Part shown: piece by piece, positions 28,931 through 57,549 of the stretch
Position numbering within the stretch: the stretch's first letter is position 1
Layout: each line of letters begins with the position of its first letter
Assembly (NCBI GenBank): GCA_022414725.1
Contig: CM039462.1
Location: 101,210,481 to 101,274,480, forward strand
Length of the DNA stretch: 64,000 bases
Direction: 5' to 3'
Origin: Microglena sp. YARC
Lineage: Eukaryota; Chlorophyta; Chlorophyceae; Chlamydomonadales; Chlamydomonadaceae
Notes under the pieces: model-generated
Databases searched by the model: none
Seen by the model: only the letters and a program-made list of their open reading frames with translations
What the model was told of the DNA's origin: nothing
Program-made: the position numbers and the translations under genes

Positions 28931-29017
28931 TCAATTTCCGAAATTCCGACTTCAATTCCCCAAAGTGAATATTCGATGGCGTGGATTTGGATGGAAGTCT
29001 AGCAGGCACCCTTCGTC

Positions 29018-29246
29018 CAAGTTTTTTTTTCAAATATGGAAGTGGATTTTCCTAGCTTCATGGTTTTAGGCCTCCTCCAGGGACGGCGTTTTGGTGCTTT
29101 TTATGTTAAAGCTGTAATAGCCCTTTATAGCTTTAAAAGGCCATTTACGGCTAACAAACAAAACTTTTTGTGTACATTTTGGAGCGATAATTTCGCCAAA
29201 ACGGGGTCAAAACTAGCGATCGCTATATATTGCGGGAAAAACCCTG
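29018..29246. mobile_element. hAT-type MITE (family H1), copy 2
   Basis: Reverse orientation. Flanked by a perfect 8-bp duplication CCTTCGTC (29010-29017, 29247-29254). Ends CAAGTTTTTTTTTC and GGGAAAAACCCTG. Confidence 0.88.
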
Positions 29247-29674
29247 CCTTCGTCTCTAGCAATTTAGTGCTCGAAGTTATAGCTCGTGTTCGCTTGCGTC
29301 GCTAAATTATGTCGCAAGTCGATTGTTGTACCAGACACCCGCTGACTGAAATGTCCCGAACAATTCCGTCTTACAGCCGAATGTTTTTTACTTCACACGA
29401 TGATGTGGTGGGCTCGCCATATCGCAGGACACCTAGATAAATCCTTAATCTGTATCATCTGCTTAGTATCATATAATGCTCCCCGAGTTTCTGGTTCTCG
29501 CGGGTATAAATGTGCGTGCGTGTGTGTGTGTGTGTGGTGTGGTGTGGGTGGTGGTGTGTGTGTGTGTGTGTGGGGGGGGGGGGGTGGGGGGGGGAACTGG
29601 CAGAGAGTGAGCAGCCCAGAGTTGGCTGAAAAAAACAATAACAATCCAATCCAATCCAATTGAACCTTTTGCAG

Positions 29675-47433
<17,759 letters not shown>

Positions 47434-48740
47434 AGTGGTGGGGAATCTTACAAGTCTCTGTCCACATAGCAAGTCACATACATGACAGCTACTACTCCTA
47501 CGCCAAAGTCACCAAGCCTGAGTAGAGAGGTGGGGAATCTTACAAGTCTCTGTCCACATAGCAAGTCACACACAGGACAGCTACTACTCCTACGCCAAAA
47601 TCACCAAGCCTGAGTAGAGTGGTGGGGAATCTTACAAGTCTCTGTCCACATAGCAAGTCACACACATGACAGCTACTACTCCTACGCCAAAGTCACCAAG
47701 CCCGAGTAGAGTGGTGGGGAATCTTACAAGTCTCTGTCCACATAGCCAGTCACAAACATGATAGCTTCTACTCCCACGCAGTGGTCACCAAGCCTGAGTA
47801 GAGTGGTGGGGAATCTTACAAGTCTCTGTCCACATAGCAAGTCACAAACATGATAGCTTCTACTCCTACGCAGTGGTCACCAAGCCTGAGTAGAGTGGAG
47901 GGGAAAGGTTTCTGTGGGTTTTGCTTTCGCAGACCGACCAATTAGCTACTTCACAAACATCATAGCTTCTCCAACGCCATATGTTCACCAATGAGATGAT
48001 TTGAATTAGCTACTACTCCTATGATGTGGTCACCAAGCCTGAGTAGAGTGGTGGGGAATCTTACAAGTCTCGGTCCACATGGCAAGTCACACACATGACA
48101 GCTACTACTCCTACGCCAAAGTCACCAAGCCTGAGTAGGGTGGTGGGGAATCTTAATATAACTAGTTATATTAACTAGTTACACACATGACATCTAATAC
48201 TCCTAGGCTGTGGTCAGCAGGGTTTAGGAAGACTGAGTAGGGGGGCAGGGAATACACTGCAAATTTGAGGGATCTTCGGCACCCTTTCCTGTTCCCCTAC
48301 AGCACCCTTCCCACCCATAATCTCTAGCTTCTACTCCTACGCTGTGGTTGACAAGGTCTAGGGAGACTGATGAGTAGAGGGTTGGGGAATCCACTGCAAA
48401 ATTGAGGGTTCTTCGGCACCCTTTTCTGCACCCCTGCGGTACCCCTCTCGCCCACAATGGCACCCTTTCAATCCAAAGCCATAAATGCAAGGGATCTTCG
48501 GCACCCTTTTCTGCACCCTTACAGCACCCTTCCCACCCATAATCTCTAGCTTCTTCTCCTACGATGTGGTCGACAAGGTCTAGGGAGACTGGGTAGAGGG
48601 GCGGGGAATCCAGTGCAAATTTGAGGGATCTTCGGCACCCTCTTTTTTACCTGCACCCCTAAGCACCTTCCCACCCATAATCTCTAGCTTCTACTCCTAC
48701 GCTGTGGTTGACAAGGTCTTGGGAGGCTGGGTAGAGGGGT
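47434..48740 (+). repeat. 94-bp array copying the end of the last exon, stop codon included
   Basis: Seven or eight close copies of AGCTACTACTCCTACGCC, GTCACCAAGCCTGAGTAG and GTGGGGAATCTTACAAGTC to 48160, then longer, diverged units (48225-48740) with GAGGGATCTTCGGCACCC. So the 3' UTR is built the same way as the introns. Confidence 0.9.
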
Positions 48741-50318
48741 GCGGGTGCCAGGGGAGTGGTTGGGTGTGGGTGAGTTGAGTGGGTGGGTGGGTGACTGGGT
48801 AGAGGGGTGGGGTTGCCAGGGGAGGAAAGAAAATATACATAGCCACTTAGCACATATGTAAGCATTTCTTACAAGCCTATGTTCACATAGCAAGGCCACA
48901 CACATGGCACATCACACATCACACACATGGCACGTCACACATCACACACACAGCAGTTTAACTCCTATGCTGTGATCACAAGTAGCTAGCATAGCTGTAT
49001 TTTTGCTCAACGAAGCAGGCAGCTTCTAGGCAGCCAACCAGCCAAACCCTAATCAAGGTAGTTCATCTGGAAGCTGACAGAATCAGCTTTCCAGTTATGT
49101 TAATATCTTGGGGTCTAGCCCAATGGCTGGCTCCGCGGGAGCTGTTTGAGAAGCTGCTGCTTGTCATGTAGCCGAAAACTCTCTGTGACTATATTTAGGT
49201 TACAACTTCCTTTGTTTTGTTTTGCTGGTACAACGCTTTTTCAATTGCTGGTAAAACTGTGTTATGTTATTAGCAGTGCTGATGATCTTAGTATTGCTGG
49301 TAGAATGTATGCTTGCTGTAGAATGTATTGTTCAATGATACTGCAGCTTATTGCAGTTTGCTGGAAAAGAACTGTGTATTGCGAACGTACTGCAGTGTAT
49401 TGTACTATTTGCTGGAAGAACTTCTCATATCTTGCAGCATGTGTATCGCTGGTAGATAGTGGATGTACTGAATTGGCTGACAGCTTACATGGCAATACTT
49501 TTCGCCTTTTCTTTGGCTTTTCTTATCGGCCTTCTCTTAGTCATACTAGGCAGATCCCTGAGCCAACCACCGCGTACACCCAAGAATCAACAGCAGTACT
49601 AGAAAGCTTTTAATAACAGTCAGCTTCAAGGTGTTATTAGAGGTTAGGCGGATAGCCAGCAAGGGAGCTGCCTAGCTAGAAGCTGTTGCTCGCAGCTGAA
49701 CGTAAATGCACCTCGCTATGGGCCATCTCAATCTACAACTTGCAGGATAGCTAAATCTAACTGCTAGCGACATTGGCAGCTTTCTATCCTTCGTGAAAAA
49801 GTGTTATCACTTTATCTACCCAGTTGATAAGTCATAACTTAGGTACGTTGATTTGAATTGATTATGTAACTGCCGAAGACGGCTAGTGGCCTCAAAGGCT
49901 GGAGCCATGTAACTAAGTTAAAGTTCAAGACGATAGTTCATGACTTCGGGCAGCTGAGAGCAGTGTGTGTATGTTACAGAATTTTCATCCAGGGGTAGGC
50001 TCCAAATAGGCTAAAGGGACTCGTTCCCAACCGTAAAAGAAAAGCACTGATGAACTGAACCCCCAAACAATCGTTTTAACTAACGGGGGGCTCTACCCGA
50101 CGCCCCCGAGTACTTCGTGCTACAGTGATAATTTAATTCTACAACCTATAATAGGAGAGCATGGGCACCCTTTGGCATCTGTTAAATTAGAGGGTTCCGA
50201 GATTGAGTGTTCTTATTGTATGCTTTCATATGACATTCGGTTAGATAATCGGTAGAGGACTCAAGCCTGTATGCTAGCCGAGACACCAGTCCAGCACAAC
50301 ATTACAGTACAGCAGTAC
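48741..50318. other. intergenic, repeat fragments
   Basis: Foldback F1 pieces (49000-49175, 49640-49695), TGCTGGTA-rich sequence (49190-49470) and an R6 copy (49972-50145). The 155-codon open frame at 49146-49613 is Cys-rich and not gene-like. Confidence 0.5.
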
Positions 50319-50450
50319 ATGAGTCATAACATTCTTGCATTTGTGGAGTGCCATGGCGAACAGATCACAATCATGAAATTCATGACAGAGGATACTGTTA
50401 CATATGAGGAATTGCTGACGAGGCTAGGGAGAGCATTCTGTTACATATGA
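50319..50450 (+). CDS. short ORF, PB1-like start (possible first exon or relic)
   Basis: ATG at 50319 opens MSHNILAFVECHGEQITIM, KFMTEDTVTYEELLTRLGR and stops in a repeat copy. The pattern beta strand, basic turn, then T.EELL..L resembles the first half of PB1 domains (family knowledge; weak). Three more copies of TACATATGAGGAATTGCTGA and CGAGGCTAG follow to 50560, again an array that includes the exon's 3' part. Confidence 0.3.
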   Translation: MSHNILAFVECHGEQITIMKFMTEDTVTYEELLTRLGRAFCYI

Positions 50451-50565
50451 GGAATTGCTGACGAGGCTAGGAAGAAGATACGGTTACATATGAGGAATTG
50501 CTGACGAGGCTAGGGAGAGCATACGGTTACATATGAGGAATTGCTGACGAGGCTAGAGGGACAAT
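50370..50565 (+). repeat. 58-bp tandem repeat
   Basis: Four copies of GTTACATATGAGGAATTGCT then GACGAGGCTAGG, derived from the end of the ORF at 50319. Confidence 0.93.
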
Positions 50566-50894
50566 ACTATATACACATTTGGAAAAAACTTCAAAGACGG
50601 CCTGCTACGGGGCGTGAGACTGGAACCCTCCCGTTCACATGCACCGTACATGCCGTTGAATGGCTACTATGATGGACTATATTGAAACGTGTTAAAATGT
50701 TTTTGAGAGCTATATGACATTTGTAAACAACAAGAACTTGAACTTGGTAACATGGCTCCAGCCTTTAATATAATAAACCAATTTAAATCGAAGCAAGAAA
50801 ACCACGAATTATTTGCAATTATGGGAGCATACCGTGAGAAGTGCGATTCCAATATAGGTAGGACTTATAAGGGTATTTTAAAGGGTTCTTAATA

Positions 50895-51482
50895 GGCATA
50901 TCATATGTTATTGACAAAAGACGAGTATGATATCATTAGGGCTGTCAATATCCGTGACGTAGGATAACGATATCGTACACCACTCTTGGGGAGAAATCAG
51001 TATGAGACCAAGGGGTATTACCAGGGAATCACCCTTACATGTCCATACACAAAAAACGGGTCAAAAATGAACCATTCCTAAAGAAGGAGATAGGAAAACA
51101 CGATATTATGTATCGCCCCAAATACGATATCGGACAATAAAGGGACTAAACATTCTGAATTCCCAGGGCCCAGACCCAGTGCTCCTGGCGAGAATCGAAA
51201 CCGCCGATCTTCCGAATTGTATGATATTTCGTGGACCACAGGGGACCGACACTCAGGTATACGATATATCGTCATCAGGTAACGCGATATATCCTACGAT
51301 AACGATGTATCGTATGATGCCAACTTCAATATCCATCGATATCGTACGACACACGATATCGTGCGATGCCAACCTTGACAGCTCTAGATGTCATACAAAT
51401 TGCAACATATGATGTTTTATATAAATGGCAACTTTAGCTTAGTCAGTCTACTTGCATCACATGATATCATATTTCCGTTCCC
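50895..51482. mobile_element. M1 MITE interrupted by another MITE
   Basis: Outer ends GGCATATCATATG (after TA 50893-50894) and CATATTTCCGTTCCC (before TA 51483-51484). The outer halves are colinear with 3105-3278. The insert is 50939-51384. Confidence 0.78.
50939..51384. mobile_element. nested TA-flanked MITE (family M2)
   Basis: 446 bp between TA dinucleotides (50937-50938, 51385-51386). Terminal repeats GGGCTGTCAA / TTGACAGCTC. Interior rich in CGATATCGT palindromes. Similar interior sequence at 46640-46740 lacks ends. Confidence 0.8.
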
Positions 51483-51883
51483 TAAATAAAGCCCACCAGG
51501 CAGCCTCCATCCTGCAATACAAACCATAATTATTGCGCACGAGGTATCGTGATCTACTTCAGGCTCTTAGCACTTGATGAGATCTCTCATAACTTGTTGT
51601 AAGCGGTGGTATGAGCGATTCGAGAGAGAGGGTTCGTTACATAAACTCAGCAAATCACTGCCGAGACTGGACAGCAGCACAGCCTGCCAAACATCAAATT
51701 TTATAACACGGATCCACGAGGGTTTTGAAGGCACCCCCACAATCCTGAAAACAAACTAGGTCAAGTCCAACAAAAGGAAACAACCAGAGGCGGAAAGAAG
51801 AGCGTAAAGGGGAGGGATTCGACCATCTGATCAGATTCATACCACCGCTCACAACTGAAGTCATACATGATATGATGCTTCAA

Positions 51884-52095
51884 GCCCCTTTCAGTGATAT
51901 ACGATGATCTAATGGTAGACCAGATCGCTTGAGGATGAAGTTTCGTTGGGTTCGACTCCCCTTCGGTCGGATCTTGGCGTTGCAGGTCGTTGTTACGCGC
52001 AATGGTAGCTTGTCCAGTTGAGGTAGGAGACCGCTCCCCACACGCATATGACAGGCTCCCTTAACACCACGCCCCACCAGGCGTTATTATTACCC
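51884..52095 (+). mobile_element. tRNA-derived SINE, subfamily S1, with 12-bp target duplication
   Basis: Perfect duplication ATGATGCTTCAA (51872-51883, 52096-52107). Head with B-box GGGTTCGACTCCCC, body GCAATGGTAGCTTGTCC and tail GGCGTTATTATTACCC. Confidence 0.9.
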
Positions 52096-52214
52096 ATGAT
52101 GCTTCAATAATATCTCTCATATATGATATGATGCTTCTCATATATGAAATGATGCATATGTTAGCGCGTATACATACCAGATACAAGAAAACATTAAATA
52201 TTAAACATGAAAAT

Positions 52215-52325
52215 TGTCACGCCTTGCCTCGGGGTGTGAGGTCGAAAGAACCTTCCCGTTCTCTGGCTCTGGGAAAGGTTACTGTGGGTTTGATTTTGCA
52301 GACCGTAGATACGTTTAACCATATA
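52215..52325. repeat. dispersed repeat R4 copy
   Basis: GCCTTGCCTCGGGGTGTGAG, AACCTTCCCGTTCTC and GGTTACTGTGGGTTTG. Sister copy at 54208-54335. Confidence 0.7.
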
Positions 52326-52459
52326 ACCATAAATAGATGAACGACCAGGGCTACCATTTCAGTGGAAGATTCCTCATCCGTGAGATGCAGCCATGATATA
52401 CACCAACGAGGATTGCCCCTCCCTTCATCCGACTAGGGCATGTACTGCCTAACAGTTTT

Positions 52460-53345
52460 TATATATATGTATGTATGTGTGTATGTATGTATAACCAGAT
52501 AGCCATGAATAGATGATCGACCAGGGCTAACAGGTCAATGGAAGATTACTCATCCGTAGGGCAAGTACTGCCGTACAGTTATATATGCATTACCAGATAG
52601 CCATGAATAGATGAACGACCATGGCTACCAGGTCAATGGAAGATTACTCATCCGTAGGGCAAGTACTGCCGTACAGTTATATATGCATTACCAGATAGCC
52701 ATGAATAGATGAACGACCATGGCTACCAGGTCAATGGAAGATTACTCATCCGTAGGGCAAGTACTGCCGTACAGTTATATATGCATTACCAGATAGCCAT
52801 GAATAGATGAACGACCATGGCTACCAGGTCAATGGAAGATTACTCATCCGTAGGGCAAGTACTGCCGTACAGTTATATATGCATTACCAGATAGCCATGA
52901 ATAGATGAACGACCATGGCTACCAGGTCAATAAAAGATTACTCATCCGTAGGGCAAGTACTGCCGTACAGTTATATATGCATTACCAGATAGCCATAAAT
53001 AGATGAACGACCATGGCTACCAGGTCAATAAAAGATTACTCATCAGTAGGGCAAGTACTGCCGTACAGTTATACATACATTACCAGATAGCCATGAATAG
53101 ATGAACGACCATGGCTACCAGGTCAATGGAAGATTACTCATCCGTGAGATACATCCGTGAGATACGTCCGTGAGATACATCCGTGAGATACTACATCCGT
53201 GAGATACGTCCGTGAGATACATCCGTGAGATACATCCGTGAGATACTACATCCGTGAGATTACTCATCCGTGAGATACATCCGTGAGATACATCCGTGAG
53301 ATACATCCGTGAGATACTACATCCGTGAGATTACTCATCCGTGAG
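52460..53345. repeat. ~108-bp tandem array and CCGTGAGATACAT repeats
   Basis: Seven units with CCAGATAGCCATGAATAGATG, GACCATGGCTACCAGG and GCAAGTACTGCCGTACAG; then about 17 short CATCCGTGAGATA units (53140-53345). Confidence 0.95.
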
Positions 53346-53544
53346 ATACAGCCGAGATATACTCAAACAAGACGGCGCCTTTCTTTGTCCGACTAGGGCA
53401 CGTACTACCTCTATATATGTATAACCATATAGCCATGAATATATGAACGACCAGGTCAATGGCTACCAGGTCAATGGCTACCAGGTCAATGGAAGAGCGC
53501 TTTCCACATACTCCAGTTGACTGGGATGAGGGCCCTCTAAGTAT

Positions 53545-53955
53545 TTCTCCACGCTCATGATCCTACATAGTATGTCGTAGGGGAAAGTTGTTACAGTACA
53601 GAGGTAGGCCGCTCATGATACTACATAGTATGTAGTGTAGTGTTAGGGGAAAGTTGTTACAGTACAGAGGTAGGCCGCTCATGATACTACATAGTATGTA
53701 GTGTAGTGTTAGGGGAAAGTTGTTACAGTACAGGGGTAGGCCGCTCATGATACTACATAGTATGTAGTGTAGTGTTAGGGGAAAGTTGTTACAGTACAGG
53801 GGTAGGCCGCTCATGATACTACATAGTATGTAGTGTAGTGTTAGGGGAAAGTTGTTACAGTACAGGGGTAGGCCGCTCATGATACTACATAGTATGTAGT
53901 GTAGTGTTAGGGGAAAGTTGTAGTCTACATAGTATGTGGTGTAGTGTTAGGGAAA
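53545..53955. repeat. 70-bp tandem array
   Basis: Five to six units with GCCGCTCATGATACTACATAG, TATGTAGTGTAGTGTTAGG and GTTGTTACAGTACAG. The last unit runs into an R6 copy starting TTACAGTCCAGG; the shared TTACAGT(A/C)CAGG start suggests the array grew from an R6 edge. Confidence 0.93.
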
Positions 53956-54867
53956 AGTTTTTACAGTCCAGGGGTAGGCCAAATAGGCTAAAGGGAATTA
54001 CCCAACCGTGATAGATAGGGCTAAAAAAGAAAAAGCATTGATGAAGTGAACCCAAACAATCGTTTTACCGACGGGGGCCCTGAGTTCGTGCCACAGTGAT
54101 CATTTAATTCTACAAATAATCCAAGCTGATCTGTCAGCACGAACACCATCATTCTTAATGGGGGAAACATTTTTGCACACAACATAAACAAATGCAAAAC
54201 ATGAAAAGTAACAAGCCTTGCCACGGGGCGTGAGGTTGAAGGAACCTTCCCATTTGCTTGCACTGGGGAATGGTTACTATGATGCGTTTTGGGTTCTCAG
54301 ACCGCTACGGCGCCTGAGCTAGGATAACTGCGCGACCGAACGGAGGGAAGTTCCCTACCTCTTCCAAGGCGTGTATACAAATACAGACAATATTTGAAAA
54401 AAAAAAAAATGTTTCTTTGGCAAATTTGTTTTTTTATGATTTGTTTTAAGTGGATTTGTTTTGAGGCTGAAAGAGACCTACGTTAAAACATGGGGACTTG
54501 GAAATGAAAATCGGTGAGCAGCCCAGATTTTGCAGAAAAACATGTAACAATTCAAATCCAGAATTCATAAACATAATAATTTGAGCTAGCTGCTCAAAAC
54601 TATTTGGAGACAGATGGATGGTACCCAGAGTTGGCTGAAAAACCATGTAACAATTCGAATTCAAAATTCAAACGTAAATAAAATAATTTGAGCTAGCTGC
54701 ATTTAACCATTTAAAGATAGATCAAAGTCTTGAATTCCATGCTGGTACTTACCGGTATAAAATGTCAAGTAAGAAATTTCTCACACTCTAAAACCTTAAT
54801 ACACTAACGCTTTTGGCTACTGCATGTGTCTCTTTAGCCTATTTGGCCTACCCCTGGACTGTAACAT

Positions 54868-54927
54868 ACATACATACATACATACATACATACATACATA
54901 CATACATACATACATACATACATACAT
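54868..54927. repeat. CATA microsatellite next to an R6 end
   Basis: 15 CATA units directly after GGCCTACCCCTGGACTGTAA, the reverse complement of the R6 start. The same junction occurs at 14725 and 19615. Confidence 0.93.
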
Positions 54928-54942
54928 GTAGAGGATGCTTAC

Positions 54943-55116
54943 ACGTAGCGAAACCACCTTCATTTGCCCGAACACCAGCAGCCTTGGTCCACTACCACAG
55001 CCCTCTTCTGGGCAGTCTCCCTCCTCCTCTCCCAACCCCACCCACCCACAAACTACCAGTGCGTACATCTTGAACTGTGCAAATACCAGTAGCCTGTGTC
55101 CACTACCGCAGCCCCA
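54943..55116 (-). CDS. duplicated exon resembling SNF2-type helicase motif IV (gene 4 fragment)
   Basis: Two minus-strand exon-like copies, 55116-55057 and 55007-54943, each with AG acceptor and GT donor. They read [19 protein letters not shown] and [28 protein letters not shown] is the start of helicase C-terminal domains in SNF2/BTAF1-like proteins (compare H-R-x-L-I/V-F-x-Q, family knowledge). Short, so tentative. No other motif found nearby. Confidence 0.4.
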
Positions 55117-55129
55117 CTAACGCTTTGTC

Positions 55130-56400
55130 TAATTGGCTGCACCCATGTAGTGGACTTCACCCCGAAAAAATAGAATTTGACAAAAACCGGCCAGCCGCAC
55201 CCGATGTCCATTGCATCATTACAAGCGGTGCCGGCTGACTCCGGGGACTTGTGTTTCTCCCCCCACCCCCACCCACTCCCCACTCACACCCACATTCACC
55301 CCCACATTCCCACCCACATCTCCACCCACATTCCCACCCCACCCACCCTCCCACTCACCCCACAGCCACCCCCACATCCCACCCACATCCCCACCCACAT
55401 TCCCACCCTCCACCACTCCACTCACCCCCACACCCACCCCACATCCCCACCCACATTCCCACCCCCACCCACCCTTCCCACTCACCCCCACACCCCATCC
55501 CCCCCACATCCCCACCACATTCCCACCCCCACCCACCCTCCCACTCACCCCCACATCCCCACCCACATCCCCACCCACATTCCCACCCCCACCACCCTCC
55601 CACTCACCCCCACCACCCACATCCCCACCCACATCCCCCCCACCCACACATCCCCACCCCCACTCCCACCCACTCCCACCCCCCCACCCTCCCACCCACC
55701 CCCACCCCCACATTCCCACCCCCACCCCACCCTCCCACCCACCCCCACATCCCCACCCACATCCCCACCCACATTCCCACCCCCACCCACCCCCCCACCC
55801 ACCCCACATCCCCACCCACACCCCTATGTCCATTGCATTATTGTACAAGTTTGTTAAACAAAAAATCCATTTGACCCCTTGAATGGGGTCGGCCGGTCAC
55901 ATATACTAATGCTTCTGCTTAATTGGCTACCCCATGTCGTAGATTTCACACAAAAATAGAATTTGACAAAAACCGGCCAGCAGCACCCTACGTCCATTTG
56001 ATTGCAGTATTGTACATCAAGTTTGTTTATTGAAATAAATCCAGTTGGCACCTTGAATCGGGTCGGCCGGTCAAATATACAAACGCTTTTGCATAATTGG
56101 CTACCCCATGGATCGTGATTTACATACATTAAGGGCGCCTGGAGGCGCGTCCCGAATGAAATGAAATGAATTCTGAATTCAATTGATTTTAATTGATTTT
56201 AATTGATTTTAATTTAAATTAATTTGTTTAATGTTGTGTTACTTAATTTGATTTTATTCCATTCAATTAAAATTAATCAACGTGATTTGAATGCATTTAA
56301 TTGCTTTAATTTTTATGAATTTCGTATCGGATTTTAATTTAACCTAATTTTTATGTATTTGTGGCTACCCCATGGACCGTGATTTACATACATTTAGAAG
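55130..56400. repeat. tandem ~190-bp repeat and C-rich minisatellite
   Basis: Units with AATAGAATTTGACAAAAACC, GGCCAGC.GCACCC and GGGTCGGCCGGTCA occur at 55165, 55945 and (partial) 56060-56115. 55255-55830 is a CCCACATTCCCACCCCCACC minisatellite. 56150-56350 is AT-rich with TTTTAATTGA repeats. Confidence 0.85.
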
Positions 56401-56639
56401 TCAGGTTGCAAGCAACACCAAGTCAGTGCACACAAGTCAGTGGCAACACAAGTCAGTGCAACACAAGTCAGTGCAACACAAGTCGTCAAGTCAGTACAAC
56501 ACAAGTCCAGTTGCAATACAAAAAAAATGATAAAGATAAGATTATAATAAAAATAATTTTATGAATAAAAATTAATGTTTAAATTATAAAAAATTATATA
56601 CATGATAAAAAGCATGTTTTCACAGTTCAGGGGGCCTAA

Positions 56640-57060
56640 AGTCAGTGCATAGATAGATCCCCACCAACACACATCCTTGGCCACTAACACACACACACTA
56701 GCATGCACACACATGCACACAGATCCCCACCAACACACATCCTTGGCCACTACCACACACACACTAGCATGCACACACATGCACACACATGCACACAGAT
56801 CCCCACCAACACACATCCTTGGCCACTACCACACACACGCTAGCATGCACACACATGCACACACATGCACACAGATCCCCACCAACACACATCCTTGGCC
56901 ACTACCACACATACACTAACATGTACACAGATCCCCACCAACACACATCCTTGGCCACTACCACACACACACTAGCATGCACACACATGCACACAGATCC
57001 CCACCAACACACATCCTTGGACAATGAAAGAGACACACTAACACACACACACAAATGCAC
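56640..57060. repeat. CACACATCCTTGGCCACTAC array
   Basis: Six units of 60-95 bp with ATCCCCACCAACACACATCC and CACACACTAGCATGCACAC. Confidence 0.93.
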
Positions 57061-57219
57061 ACAAGCTTACTCCAGGTGTTCAGTTCATTGGTGCCTTTTC
57101 TTTTTACACCCTTCCTACTATGGTTGGGCAAGTCCTTTTAGCCTATTTGGCCTACCCCTGGACTATGACAAACATACACCCAAATGCACACACGCTTCCT
57201 CCTTGTGTCCCAAGCTTTC

Positions 57220-57400
57220 CAGCAACAGTACCTGTCAGATTACAGCAACCGTACCTGTCAGGTTCCAGCAACCGTACCTGTCAGGTTCCAGCAACCGTAC
57301 CTGTCAGGTTCCAGCAACCGTACCAGTCAGGTTCTTCCAGGCTCAGTGGTTCCAGCGACTCATACACCCTCTAGATGTCAGGTTGCAAGCAAGACAAGGC
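57220..57400 (-). repeat. 23-bp array copying the gene 3 exon donor, plus a second exon copy
   Basis: On the minus strand, units GGAACCTGACAGGTACGG repeat five times at 57225-57330; CTGACAG|GT is the real donor of exon 57549-57503. 57374-57318 is a second copy of that exon (RVYESLEPLSLEEPD). Confidence 0.85.
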
Positions 57401-57502
57401 AGTGCAACACACAGAATGAACAAAGCAGGTATGCGCCTAGGTTGCTCGTATCATTAAGGCCTGATTGTGTCACACACACATGCCAGGTTCCTCCATGCTT
57501 AC

Positions 57503-57549
57503 CTGTCAGGTTCCTCAAGGCTCAGTGGTTCCAGCGACTCATACACCCT
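57503..57549 (-). CDS. Gene 3 exon 3 (detected order)
   Basis: 47 nt. Acceptor TTTGCCAG, donor CTGACAG|GTAAGC. Reads RVYESLEPLSLEEPDR, phase 0 in, 2 out. Short, but present twice and correctly phased after exon 59652-59541. Confidence 0.55.

Noticed and set aside
49146..49613. 155-residue ORF
   Set aside because: Cys-rich, built of degenerate TGCTGGTA/TTGCTGGA repeats, no splice or domain support.
52128..52340. Small plus-strand ORF of 70 residues
   Set aside because: Lies over an R4 dispersed-repeat copy; no support.
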